Assembly: GCF_004912145.1 (NCBI RefSeq) | Contig: NZ_STGT01000003.1 | Coordinates: 434,001 to 498,000, forward strand | Reading direction: 5' to 3' | DNA: 64,000 nucleotides | DNA from: Peteryoungia rhizophila | GTDB lineage: Bacteria; Pseudomonadota; Alphaproteobacteria; Rhizobiales; Rhizobiaceae | Part shown: positions 8,521 to 15,647 of the stretch, in pieces | Layout of the letters: each line of letters opens with the position of its first letter | Position numbering within the stretch: position 1 is the first letter of the stretch | The notes under the pieces: model-generated | Told to the model about the DNA's origin: nothing | The model's input: only the letters and a program-made list of their open reading frames with translations | Databases searched by the model: none | Program-made: the position numbers and the translations under genes

Positions 8521-9264
8521 ATGACATGGTGCGATAAGCTCGCTTCCCAACCGACTGTGGGAATTCAACTCGATCCGTTCTATGGCGGTAACGAGACGAT
8601 TTTTACAAGGATGGCGCCCTTGGTGGCGAAATTGGGTACGCCGGAGAAGCCTGAATTCTCGGCAGAGGTGCCCGACATATATACCGTGAAGATCCAACGT
8701 GAAGACGGTTTTCAATACTCGTTTGACGCGCACAAAGCGTCAGTTCAATTCCAGCACAGAATGCAGTTTAAGCCAACCAGTGGGGGACTTCCAGTCGCGC
8801 AGCTTATATCGAGCCCAAAGGTATTCTCTTCACTGCTGGCTGACGCGACAGAGATGCTTATCGAAGCGGCGCTACTGCTTCCGGAGGCAAGTCAGAGGCA
8901 CATTCGGCGCATCGGAATAATCACAACTACAGCGGTGTCAGCGGACGACCTTCCCCCTGGTATCGTAAAGTTCGTTGAGTATCTAAGCCGGCCCTGGAGC
9001 GGCAGAGTGGAGGCCATAAATTCTACGATCGTATCATCGCTTCGAGAGGACGAGCAGTCGATCGAGCGCTGCATTCATACGATCACGAAGCCAGAGGACG
9101 AAGAGGCTCTCTTGACTCTCAGGTTCGATTGGCAAAGGGTTCTGAAAAAATCGCCCCTCGTTTCGCGCCGTGAGCTTGATAAGCACATTGCGTCCGCGAC
9201 AGAAGGGGCTCTTTCGTACTTCGAAGACTTGGCAGTGGGGAATGCGTTCGATGAAGGCGCGTGA
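8521..9264 (+). CDS. Unknown protein, first gene of the HNH cassette
   Basis: A 247-residue soluble protein beginning MTWCDKLASQPTVGIQLDPF. It has mixed alpha/beta character, with strands around QRHIRRIGIITTTAVSADDL and a Phe/Leu-rich C-terminal helix (SATEGALSYFEDLAVGN). The RRIGI segment and the helix-rich end faintly recall the sporadic TIGR04255 family (about 250 residues), but this is a weak impression. Codon use and base composition differ from the flanking phage genes: 32 of 60 bases are G or C at 8821-8880, while neighbours are clearly richer. It overlaps the next gene by 14 bases. As part of an inserted cassette it may be a target sensor or an immunity component; this is inference. 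Confidence 0.7.
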   Translation: MTWCDKLASQPTVGIQLDPFYGGNETIFTRMAPLVAKLGTPEKPEFSAEVPDIYTVKIQREDGFQYSFDAHKASVQFQHRMQFKPTSGGLPVAQLISSPKVFSSLLADATEMLIEAALLLPEASQRHIRRIGIITTTAVSADDLPPGIVKFVEYLSRPWSGRVEAINSTIVSSLREDEQSIERCIHTITKPEDEEALLTLRFDWQRVLKKSPLVSRRELDKHIASATEGALSYFEDLAVGNAFDEGA

Positions 9265-9709
9265 GAATTTCCGCGAAAGCGTGACGATTTCCGATCCTGC
9301 GGCGGGAGCGAACTTCTCTGCTGCAGCTTCAGTTTCTTCATCCAGACTGTCGGGGACAGAGAGCAACGCCGGGTCATTCGAGACCCCCAATTTCGCGCCT
9401 AAATCAGTGTATGCCGTGACGTCAAAGGTAGCAGGACGGTTAAACGCTACCGCGGTGTCCGCTGCAGAACATCAAGCTCTTTTGGACGAACGCCAAAAGC
9501 TCCTCGACCGGAAATTCTCTGGCGAGTTTACCCGTAGGGACGAAAATCGCCTTGCTTACGTTCGGTGGTCGTTGGACCGGATAGAAGACGCTCAATATGG
9601 CCCCGAACTCGACAAGCTCGAAGAGCACATCTCCCAATACGAGAATCTGCTTGGCGAAATCACAAAATTTACTGCTCAACTTGAGCGACACAAACGCCGG
9701 GGCCGATGA
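9251..9709 (+). CDS. Unknown coiled-coil protein, second gene of the HNH cassette
   Basis: From the ATG at 9251 the protein has 152 residues. The first 75 are Ser/Ala/Asn-rich and look disordered (SAAASVSSSRLSGTESNAG). The rest is a charged helical region with heptad-like spacing (EHQALLDERQKLLDR, then LDKLEEHISQYENLLGEI) ending in a basic tail (LERHKRRGR). It overlaps the first gene by 14 bases and the HNH gene by four bases (ATGA), so all three proteins are probably made in fixed proportion and may form a complex, this one acting as linker. No family recognised. Confidence 0.7.
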   Translation: MKARENFRESVTISDPAAGANFSAAASVSSSRLSGTESNAGSFETPNFAPKSVYAVTSKVAGRLNATAVSAAEHQALLDERQKLLDRKFSGEFTRRDENRLAYVRWSLDRIEDAQYGPELDKLEEHISQYENLLGEITKFTAQLERHKRRGR

Positions 9710-10449
9710 CTGAGTCCGCCATTGTTTCCGATGAGTCTGATCTTGTGGTCCGCTCAGACGTTGCACCGGGGCTGCGTTATGGCGAGTACAAGAACACCCT
9801 TAGGCGAGACTTCTTCTATTCTTGCGCCTACTGTACAATGTCGGAAGCTGAGGCTTCTGCCATCCGCTTCACCATCGACCATTACGAACCAAGAAGCGCG
9901 CGCCCCGATCTGGAACACGAGTATACCAACCTGATGTACGCCTGCGACGCCTGCAACACGTTCAAGGGTCCGCGAGTGGTTCCCGATGAAGCAAAGGTCG
10001 ATGGCATACGCTTCTTTCGACCTGATATGGATCGCTATGTCGACCACTTTCGCCGGAGCGGGATAAGGATCACGGCGCTTAGCAAACTAGCTGACTTCAG
10101 CATTGATGCTCTGGAACTGAACCGACTAGGTCTGCGGCGGCTGAGAGACCTTCGCCAGCGATTGGTTAACTGCGAAGAAATGGTTCTCGCTGGAATTCGT
10201 GCCCTATCGCGCTTTCGCGTTGATCAGTTGCCTCCGGAGATCCGTAAATCAGCGATCAACGCAATCAAACAGCTTGACTTGACGCAGGAGGCCATAGCTA
10301 CCGCCCTGAACGAGGTCTTGCGCGAGCACGCACGTTCACAACTACTAGATACAGAGGACGATCCAGTAGAGCGGAAAGCACGCTTAAACCGCTTAAAGGG
10401 CACAGAGGCACTCTATCCGGACGCCCTGTGGAGAGCCGCGAAAAAATGA
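9706..10449 (+). CDS. HNH-type nuclease, third gene of the cassette
   Basis: A 247-residue protein with a zinc-supported HNH fold at residues about 40-90: CAYC, then IDHYEP, then NLMYACDACNTFKG. The paired CxxC motifs, the Asp-His of the catalytic strand and the Asn of the second half are all present, so it should be an active metal-dependent DNA or RNA nuclease. The rest (residues 100-247) is helical with a LELNRLGLRRLRDLRQRL segment common in stand-alone HNH proteins. It lies four bases into the end of the coiled-coil gene. Phage HNH proteins can be homing enzymes, packaging helpers or anti-phage effectors; the operon with two unknown proteins favours the last. Confidence 0.88.
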   Translation: MTESAIVSDESDLVVRSDVAPGLRYGEYKNTLRRDFFYSCAYCTMSEAEASAIRFTIDHYEPRSARPDLEHEYTNLMYACDACNTFKGPRVVPDEAKVDGIRFFRPDMDRYVDHFRRSGIRITALSKLADFSIDALELNRLGLRRLRDLRQRLVNCEEMVLAGIRALSRFRVDQLPPEIRKSAINAIKQLDLTQEAIATALNEVLREHARSQLLDTEDDPVERKARLNRLKGTEALYPDALWRAAKK

Positions 10450-10504
10450 AGATCGTTGTCCTGCGATGAGATATTTGTATGATTTAGTCGTTCGCTATCC
10501 GCGG

Positions 10505-11215
10505 CTACGGTTTCACCAAGTTTAGCTCTTGATCCGGCAACGGCCGCTGCAGCTCCTTCGCCTCCACCCAGGGAGCTGTGAGCCACGTCTCAACATCGTA
10601 CTCCCGCTTCAGTATCACCGGCATCGCCTTGGGATGGATTGGCCCGACCACGCCGTTGGGTTCCGTCGTCAGGAAGCCGAATAGGTCGTCGCGCGTCAGC
10701 CCGTCTTTCACCTTCCGCACGCTTTCCCACTGCGAGACCCAGATCCCCGCAAAGAACATCAGCGGCTCGCTTTCGTCGCCGGCGAACCAGGCGTTCGGAG
10801 TTGCGCCACCTTCAGGCTTCGAAGCGGGATCGGGCTCGGCAAATCGTGTGATCGGTACAACGCAGCGGTTCTCGACACCGAGCCAGCGCTTCCAGTGGGA
10901 ACTGCTTGTGTTGCGAATGTTGGTCGTGCCGCGGTCGGGCTCATGCTTCCGCAGATGCTCGAAATCGACGGGCTTGCCCTTCTCCCGCAGCTTATCGGCT
11001 CGCTTCGAGGCCGCATCGAACAGCGCTTTCTGAGAAGACGGCATGCCCCAACGGACCATCACCGCTTCACGCTCGCCGCCGTTGTTGCGGACGATCGGCG
11101 CCATCTGATCCGGGTAGACGTTCAGCGAAGGCTCCAGGTTGCCAAGCCGGTCGATCGCGTTGGTGAAAGCCCGGATAGCTTCCTGGTTGGTTGTGATGTT
11201 GTAGAGATTGCACAT
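10505..11215 (-). CDS. SRAP-family protein (YedK/HMCES-like abasic-site protein)
   Basis: A 236-residue protein starting MCNLYN, so Cys2 becomes the catalytic N-terminal residue once Met is removed. The other family residues are in place: Asn99 (TTNIRNTSS), Glu127 (RFAEPDP) and His194 (GPIHPKAMPVIL). Family members form a thiazolidine crosslink with abasic sites in single-stranded DNA and protect them. A phage copy may guard replicating phage DNA or act against modified host or rival DNA; this is inferred. The start codon lies seven bases after a GGAGG that is buried in a very stable hairpin (11221-11238). Confidence 0.92.
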   Translation of the reverse strand: MCNLYNITTNQEAIRAFTNAIDRLGNLEPSLNVYPDQMAPIVRNNGGEREAVMVRWGMPSSQKALFDAASKRADKLREKGKPVDFEHLRKHEPDRGTTNIRNTSSSHWKRWLGVENRCVVPITRFAEPDPASKPEGGATPNAWFAGDESEPLMFFAGIWVSQWESVRKVKDGLTRDDLFGFLTTEPNGVVGPIHPKAMPVILKREYDVETWLTAPWVEAKELQRPLPDQELNLVKP

Positions 11216-11220
11216 GAAAA

Positions 11221-11238
11221 GGCCTCCCGAAGGAGGCC
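11221..11238 (-). terminator. UUCG-tetraloop hairpin: terminator of the lipoprotein gene or translation block on SRAP
   Basis: On the minus strand GGCCTCC-TTCG-GGAGGCC is a seven-pair perfect stem closed by a C(UUCG)G loop, an exceptionally stable RNA fold, followed by TTTT. It lies 20 bases after the lipoprotein stop and includes the GGAGG that serves the SRAP gene. It can therefore work as an intrinsic terminator, as a cap on the SRAP ribosome site, or both. Confidence 0.6.
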
Positions 11239-11258
11239 GATGTTGGATCTCGATCGGG

Positions 11259-11591
11259 TTATTTGCAACCCTTGCTCTTCAAGGTGTTCTCGATCGCCTG
11301 AACCTTGCCCTTGGCAACGGCAACCTGGCCTTCCTTGTCGCCGCCGACGGCCGAGGACATTGGCACGCCGATCAAGAACACGCCGACTGCGTCGCCGGTG
11401 GCCGCTTCGTTCTGAGCCTTCGAAACCGCAGCAAGGTTCTGTTGCTCTTTAATCAGCTCATTGCCGAGCTGCTGGCAGTTCTGGCCCTGATAGACGGCCA
11501 TCGGGATATCGACTGGCACGATTGCGTCCGGGCGCTTGGCGCAGGATGAGAGGGCGGCAAGTGTTGCCGCAGCGGCGACGTATTTCTTCAT
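11259..11591 (-). CDS. Small prophage-encoded lipoprotein
   Basis: A 110-residue protein read from the ATG at 11591. Residues 1-16 form a lipoprotein signal with the lipobox LSSC, so Cys17 would be lipid-modified and the mature protein anchored in the envelope. Two further Cys (NCQQLGNEL near residue 40 and the terminal KGCK) could form a disulfide. A helical segment rich in Gln, Ala and Lys and a short GVFLIGVPMSS stretch fill the middle. The layout resembles a family of small rhizobial lipoproteins with a CxxL near the start and a Lys-Cys end. In a prophage it may block superinfection or assist lysis; both are guesses. Confidence 0.7.
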   Translation of the reverse strand: MKKYVAAAATLAALSSCAKRPDAIVPVDIPMAVYQGQNCQQLGNELIKEQQNLAAVSKAQNEAATGDAVGVFLIGVPMSSAVGGDKEGQVAVAKGKVQAIENTLKSKGCK

Positions 11592-11671
11592 GATGCTCCC
11601 CAGCAATGTTTCCAGACAGCAAGCTATCCGGGGAGGGCTCAGAAAGAAAGGGTTGTCTTGCTTTCCCACAC

Positions 11672-11758
11672 ATACCTTAGGCTGAGAAAAGATCTCAGGA
11701 ACTGCGGGCGACAGTTGGCTGATCTCCTTGTCTATTCGACGTAATTCACATAAGGTAT
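11672..11758. repeat. Inverted repeat pair and hairpin upstream of the tail-fibre genes
   Basis: ATACCTTA at 11672-11679 is repeated as TAAGGTAT at 11751-11758, a perfect eight-base inverted pair 71 bases apart. Between them CTGAG (11682-11686) and CTCAG (11694-11698) can form a small hairpin. The region separates the leftward lipoprotein gene from the rightward tail-fibre genes and should contain both promoters. The role is unknown; possible operators, or recombinase sites by analogy only. Confidence 0.35.
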
Positions 11759-11883
11759 CTGTGCTGGTAAATGGCGGAAATCGAGCGTCCGCACCACTGC
11801 TTCTTTGAAGCTGAGATCAACTCCTTCGCCCATCCCTCGCCTTACAGCGCGAGCTTCGCGAAGTTGTTTATGTGGTGCGATTT

Positions 11884-12534
11884 ATGCCTTCGCCGATCTA
11901 CTATCAACGAGCCTACAACTTTACCCCCGGTGTGCCCGGCCTCCAGGTCAACATTGAGCTGGAGAACGTCGAACAGTCCGTGAACAGCACCATCGATGCG
12001 CTCAAGGACGTTCGGCGGGACGACGGCGCGCTGAAGAACGGGATCGTCACGGTCGACAGCCTTAGCCCCCAAGTGGCCGCAGGAATCGGCGCCGGTGCGC
12101 TCGCTTCGGCAGAAGCTGCCGCCGCTTCGGAACTCGCAGCCGCCGCGAGCGAAGCCGCCGCCGCATCGTCTGCCTCTGTGGCGGCAGGGGCGGCAGAGAC
12201 AGCGATCGATGCTCTTGGAAGTACAGAGATTGCCCAGGCACAAGCGGACTTGGCCCGAGGCGCAGCGCAGACGGCCCGCGATTACGCGAACCAGTGGGCC
12301 ACCGAAGGGGAAGACACGCTCGTCGACGACGGCGTGAACACGCCCGGCTATTCGGCCTATCATTGGGCGCAGGTCGCGCTTGGTGCTGCGTCTGGAGCAA
12401 TTGCTGACGGATCTGTGACGACGGCCAAGCTGGCGGACGGCGCGCTTTCCGCAGATACGACGGGCCGCGCCAAAATGGCAGATGGCTTCAGACGTGACGG
12501 ATCTTATAGCTGGGAAAATCGCGATCCTTCCTAG
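11884..12534 (+). CDS. Tail-fibre protein, N-terminal part (frame probably broken near 12490)
   Basis: Starting at ATG 11884 (a GTG at 11872 is the alternative) it encodes 216 residues. The first 70 (MPSPIYYQRAYNFTPGVPG onward) look like the virion-attachment end of a fibre. An Ala-rich coiled region follows (ASAEAAAASELAAAASEAAA), then ARDYANQWATEGEDTLVDDG and GSVTTAKLADGALSADTTG, motifs common in rhizobial phage fibres. After KMADGF the frame runs into 14 residues with no fibre character and stops, while the fibre-like sequence resumes in the +1 frame. A one-base shift near 12490 would join it to the next gene as a fibre of about 409 residues. Confidence 0.8.
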   Translation: MPSPIYYQRAYNFTPGVPGLQVNIELENVEQSVNSTIDALKDVRRDDGALKNGIVTVDSLSPQVAAGIGAGALASAEAAAASELAAAASEAAAASSASVAAGAAETAIDALGSTEIAQAQADLARGAAQTARDYANQWATEGEDTLVDDGVNTPGYSAYHWAQVALGAASGAIADGSVTTAKLADGALSADTTGRAKMADGFRRDGSYSWENRDPS

Positions 12535-13114
12535 TGGCGAGGCCTTACCATCATCTGATATCGGCCCGATCTGGCATGCTGACTATGCCGCAATCATGAC
12601 CTGGCAGACTTTCAGCGCCAACGGCGCGGCCTATACGGGCTATGCTTCGATCGACATCGGAGCGCCGCGCCTTGACGGGCAGAGCACCCCGCGCACCGGC
12701 TGGCTGAAGCGCAATGGCGGAAGTTACTCCAAAACCACTTATGCGCCGCTTTGGAACTGGGCGCTGCACAACGGGCGTGTCGTCACGCTCGGATCGTGGG
12801 CGGCAGGAGCCTTTGTCTTCGCGGATAATGGCAACGGGACGTTCAAGCTCCCAGACAATCGTGGGGAGTTTGAACGTGTATGGGATGACGGTCGCGGGAT
12901 CGATAGCGGGCGTAATTTTGGCTCCCAGCAATCGGACGACATTCAGAGCCATAGCCACACGCAGCGCTATCAGGTCCTCACCAACCGCCAATCGGGCACA
13001 GGTGACTGGTTCGCAGTGTCGGGCTCAACAACGAACGGCGCCCAGACCGGTAGTTCAGGCGGCTCCGAGACCCGTCCCCGCAACGTCGCCCTTCTCGGCA
13101 CAATCAAATTCTGA
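12482..13114 (+). CDS. Tail-fibre C-terminal part with collar-type tip domain
   Basis: A 210-residue frame whose centre (TGWLKRNGGSYSKTTYAPLW, then FKLPDNRGEFERVWDDGRG) is a typical phage tail-collar domain, and whose end (SQQSDDIQSHSHTQRY, RPRNVALLGTIKF) is the usual fibre-tip signature. The apparent ATG at 12482 has no ribosome binding site and lies inside the preceding gene in a different frame, so it is probably not a true start: this is the second half of one fibre, reached by a +1 shift around 12490, or separated by a mutation. It should be responsible for host receptor contact. Confidence 0.8.
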   Translation: MASDVTDLIAGKIAILPSGEALPSSDIGPIWHADYAAIMTWQTFSANGAAYTGYASIDIGAPRLDGQSTPRTGWLKRNGGSYSKTTYAPLWNWALHNGRVVTLGSWAAGAFVFADNGNGTFKLPDNRGEFERVWDDGRGIDSGRNFGSQQSDDIQSHSHTQRYQVLTNRQSGTGDWFAVSGSTTNGAQTGSSGGSETRPRNVALLGTIKF

Positions 13115-13125
13115 GGATCTGATCC

Positions 13126-13776
13126 ATGTCAGAAGCGCCAACAGTGTTTCATTTCCATCCAACTTCCGGTGAGTTTGTCGGGTCGTCATATGCCGATGCC
13201 GACCCGATGGAAGAGCGGCGTTGGGTCGTGCCGGCATCAGCCACGCTGACGGCTCCGACCGAACCGGCTGAAGGGTTTGCTCTCGTTTTCGCGAACGATG
13301 CCTGGCAGGAGGTTGAGGATCATCGAGGCGAGGTGTGGTGGGATGCTGACGGCCGCGAAGTGCAGATCGATTTCCTGGGAGATCCTGCCGATCGAGACCT
13401 GCAAAGCAGCCCGCGACCTGCTCCGGCGCCGACCGCGATTGACGTTGACGCCGAGCACGATCGACGCGCAATCCGCGGGAAGGACTTCGAGATTACAGGC
13501 TACGGAAGTTTGCCGCTCGAAGGGTCTCTGCGCACCCAGACGGTCCTGCTCGCCCTCAAAGACACGGCGCGCGATCTCCAGGAAGCAGGCGTCAATGCGC
13601 CCGTTCTGTTCCTCACCGATCGGGACAACGGCGACCACTATCTGACGCCAGCCCAGGTGATCGAACTGGTCAACGCCGGCAAAGCCTTCATGCAAGTTCT
13701 GCACGAGGCCAAGCGAGCACTGAAGGCGGCAGACCCGATCCCGGTCAACTACGATCAGGACAGCTACTGGCCCTAG
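13126..13776 (+). CDS. Tail-fibre assembly-like protein (DUF4376-type layout)
   Basis: The 216-residue protein starts 11 bases after the fibre gene. Its N-terminus (FHFHPTSGEFVGSSYADADP) and the FANDAWQEVEDHRGEVWWDADG segment match the pattern of phage fibre assembly proteins: a compact beta domain reading the fibre, then a linker. The C-terminal half (DRRAIRGKDFEITGYGSLPL through the LTPAQVIELVNAGKAFMQVL helix) resembles DUF4376, found in tail-associated proteins of phages infecting alphaproteobacteria. It is probably a chaperone or adaptor of the fibre. Transcription ends at the hairpin at 13954-13984. Confidence 0.7.
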   Translation: MSEAPTVFHFHPTSGEFVGSSYADADPMEERRWVVPASATLTAPTEPAEGFALVFANDAWQEVEDHRGEVWWDADGREVQIDFLGDPADRDLQSSPRPAPAPTAIDVDAEHDRRAIRGKDFEITGYGSLPLEGSLRTQTVLLALKDTARDLQEAGVNAPVLFLTDRDNGDHYLTPAQVIELVNAGKAFMQVLHEAKRALKAADPIPVNYDQDSYWP

Positions 13777-13953
13777 CTCTCGGCCTGTCTCCCAATAGGA
13801 AACGGGTAGGCCCGATCTTTCTGGGGCCATTGAGAAGAACGGAAACAGCGTGTTAGCCCACCAAGACCCCAAAATTAGAAATCCATACCTTGAGATCACG
13901 CCAGTAAAGATTATATTTAGGCTAAGTGGAATGGGGATACTCGTTCGGCGTCT

Positions 13954-13984
13954 GGCTCCGGTTCACCGGGGCCTTTCGCTTTTT
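13954..13984 (+). terminator. Intrinsic terminator after the tail-fibre genes
   Basis: GGCTCCGG-TTCA-CCGGGGCC (13954-13973; eight pairs, one of them G-T) is followed by TTTCGCTTTTT. It sits 177 bases after the fibre-assembly gene and at the end of the convergent DUF3800 gene, so it closes the rightward late transcript. Confidence 0.75.
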
Positions 13985-14735
13985 AGGGGAAGACTTTCAT
14001 CCCCGACATAGGGAAGAACTCGCTTCCCATAAATTTCGTCTTAATGATGTCAAATGAACGGTTTGGCTGCATTGGGCGCATGCGGTTGATGCCGATCGGC
14101 CGTGCGACCAGATCCGCAAGTTGAAGCCCGATGGAGTTGCTGGCCTTCGGGATTATCTCCATCTCCAGGCCGGAAAATCCCTGGCGCGCCAGATAGTGCT
14201 GCCCGTCCATGATACGCCGAAATTCCAACTCCAGAGTTCTGTCTTCATCCCCGCCGCCCGCCTTGCCGCCCCGTTGCTCAAAAATGATGTGCGTCATCTT
14301 CCCGTTCTGATCACGTGCATCGAGAAAGCGCGCTAGCCGTTCCATGCAGAACAGCAGCGCGAGGTGGTAGGGGTTATCCGGATCTGCGTAGCGACTTTTA
14401 TGACGATCCTTGTGAATGATCGTGGGGATGATGGTCATCGGCGTATCATCGATGATCGATGTGAGCTGATCTAGAAATTTACCTTTCAATTCTCGGCTCT
14501 TCAAAAAGTCGAAAGGCGCTAAGTCTTTGCGGATTTCACGCTCATGCAGGACACATGCATCATGCCCAAACCATTCAAGCTTGAATGCTTGAACCCTTGG
14601 GCAGACAAGGTTCACATAGTCAGCTTTGCGAAAGACGCAGAACGCTAAAACGAAAACCGGGTATTCAGGATTTACCGTCGCCAAATTGTGATCGCCACTT
14701 TCATCGACGTAAACAATGTAATCTCCGAATTCCAT
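13983..14735 (-). CDS. DUF3800 protein
   Basis: From the ATG at 14735 it has 250 residues; a start seven residues further upstream (14756) is possible. The N-terminal YIVYVDESGDHN is the hallmark of DUF3800, a family with an RNase H-like fold whose first Asp and Glu are presumed catalytic. Further matching parts are FAFCVF-type strands, VLHEREIRKDLAPF, and the C-terminal SIGLQLADLVARPI, where the Asp completes the acidic set. Family members recur in prophages and defence islands, often as nucleases of unknown target. It lies at the right end of the prophage, convergent with the fibre genes. Confidence 0.85.
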   Translation of the reverse strand: MEFGDYIVYVDESGDHNLATVNPEYPVFVLAFCVFRKADYVNLVCPRVQAFKLEWFGHDACVLHEREIRKDLAPFDFLKSRELKGKFLDQLTSIIDDTPMTIIPTIIHKDRHKSRYADPDNPYHLALLFCMERLARFLDARDQNGKMTHIIFEQRGGKAGGGDEDRTLELEFRRIMDGQHYLARQGFSGLEMEIIPKASNSIGLQLADLVARPIGINRMRPMQPNRSFDIIKTKFMGSEFFPMSGMKVFP

Positions 14736-14846
14736 GCAGATACCACCCCCGGTCAAACCTAGCCGAAGACAACTATGCCATTTCCGCCGGCCTGGCGGCT
14801 ACCGTAGGGCGAGGTTTTCACCGGCGAATGTGCAGCGCCCTGAGCA

Positions 14847-15089
14847 TCAGGCTTCAGAGGCGTAGTGCATCCCACATCGGATGCCGTTCGGCGTTGGCGC
14901 GTCGTTCAGGGTGCATCCGTTGCCGCGAGCAATCCGGTTGAGCAAATCCGGCATCACCACGCCACCACCGACCCGCGCAATCATCGCGTCACCGTTGTAA
15001 CGACGCCGGATCTCGCATTTCAGACATTCGACATGGATTTTGCGGCCGGCGAACTCGGACAGGGTCCGGGCTCCCTTGTAAGCATGCAT
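14847..15089 (-). CDS. Small Cys-rich protein, possible zinc binder
   Basis: An 80-residue protein beginning MHAYKGARTLSEFAGRKIHV. CLKC near residue 23 and two later Cys (GCTL, RCGMH) could hold a zinc ion. The layout, a short RTL-start followed by HVxCxxC and a final Cys-rich turn, resembles small proteins common in rhizobial prophages. It lies upstream of and in the same direction as the DUF3800 gene, with about 110 bases between them, and is the last gene before the tRNA. Function unknown. Confidence 0.55.
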   Translation of the reverse strand: MHAYKGARTLSEFAGRKIHVECLKCEIRRRYNGDAMIARVGGGVVMPDLLNRIARGNGCTLNDAPTPNGIRCGMHYASEA

Positions 15090-15377
15090 GGACGGTCACT
15101 CGTGGGCCGCCGCATATGGCCCGGTTGTTCATTGATGTCGCCGCCGGGCTTTCTATCGCTCGAATGGACGAGGCGCGCAAGCCTAACCGTCGAGCGGCGA
15201 CCTTCTGATGCTCTCCGGCTCAATCCCGAAATTTTATCGGCAGCCGAGCCCGCTTGTCGCGCTCATGTCGCGTCGATTCGCCGAGCATCAGTGAAAACCA
15301 TTGGAAACCAACGATTCTCATTTGCAACATGGCGCGACATGGAATTGAGCGATTTCAGAGCTAAGTGCTTGAAATTA

Positions 15378-15453
<76 letters not shown>

Positions 15454-15647
15454 AGTGGGCGGTGTTTAGGCGGAAATCGGTTTGCGGTAAAGCAAAAAAT
15501 CGGCGGACGGTTAGCGGATATGGTGAATTTCCACGGCGCGCGCGCACTGATCACACAGCAGCGAGCCGAACCGTTTCGAGGGCAAAACGGCTTGTGGTTA
15601 CAGGTATTTGTCATGTACGACTGGGCGGCATTTCATCAGGGCTCGCC

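Larger units (their letters stand above)
1..15377. mobile_element. Right part of a prophage or prophage-derived island, ending at tRNA-Thr
   Basis: The stretch carries tail-fibre and collar genes, two large proteins of the kind found inside tailed-phage virions, a small serine recombinase, and several short cargo genes of unknown function, all unlike the housekeeping genes that follow. Plus-strand late genes alternate with minus-strand accessory genes. The left edge and any integrase, terminase, portal or capsid gene lie outside the window. The right edge is inferred from the tRNA-Thr gene, whose 3' end points into the island; the exact boundary is not seen because the second attachment copy is absent from the window. 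No lysis gene was recognised, so it may be incomplete. Confidence 0.85.
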
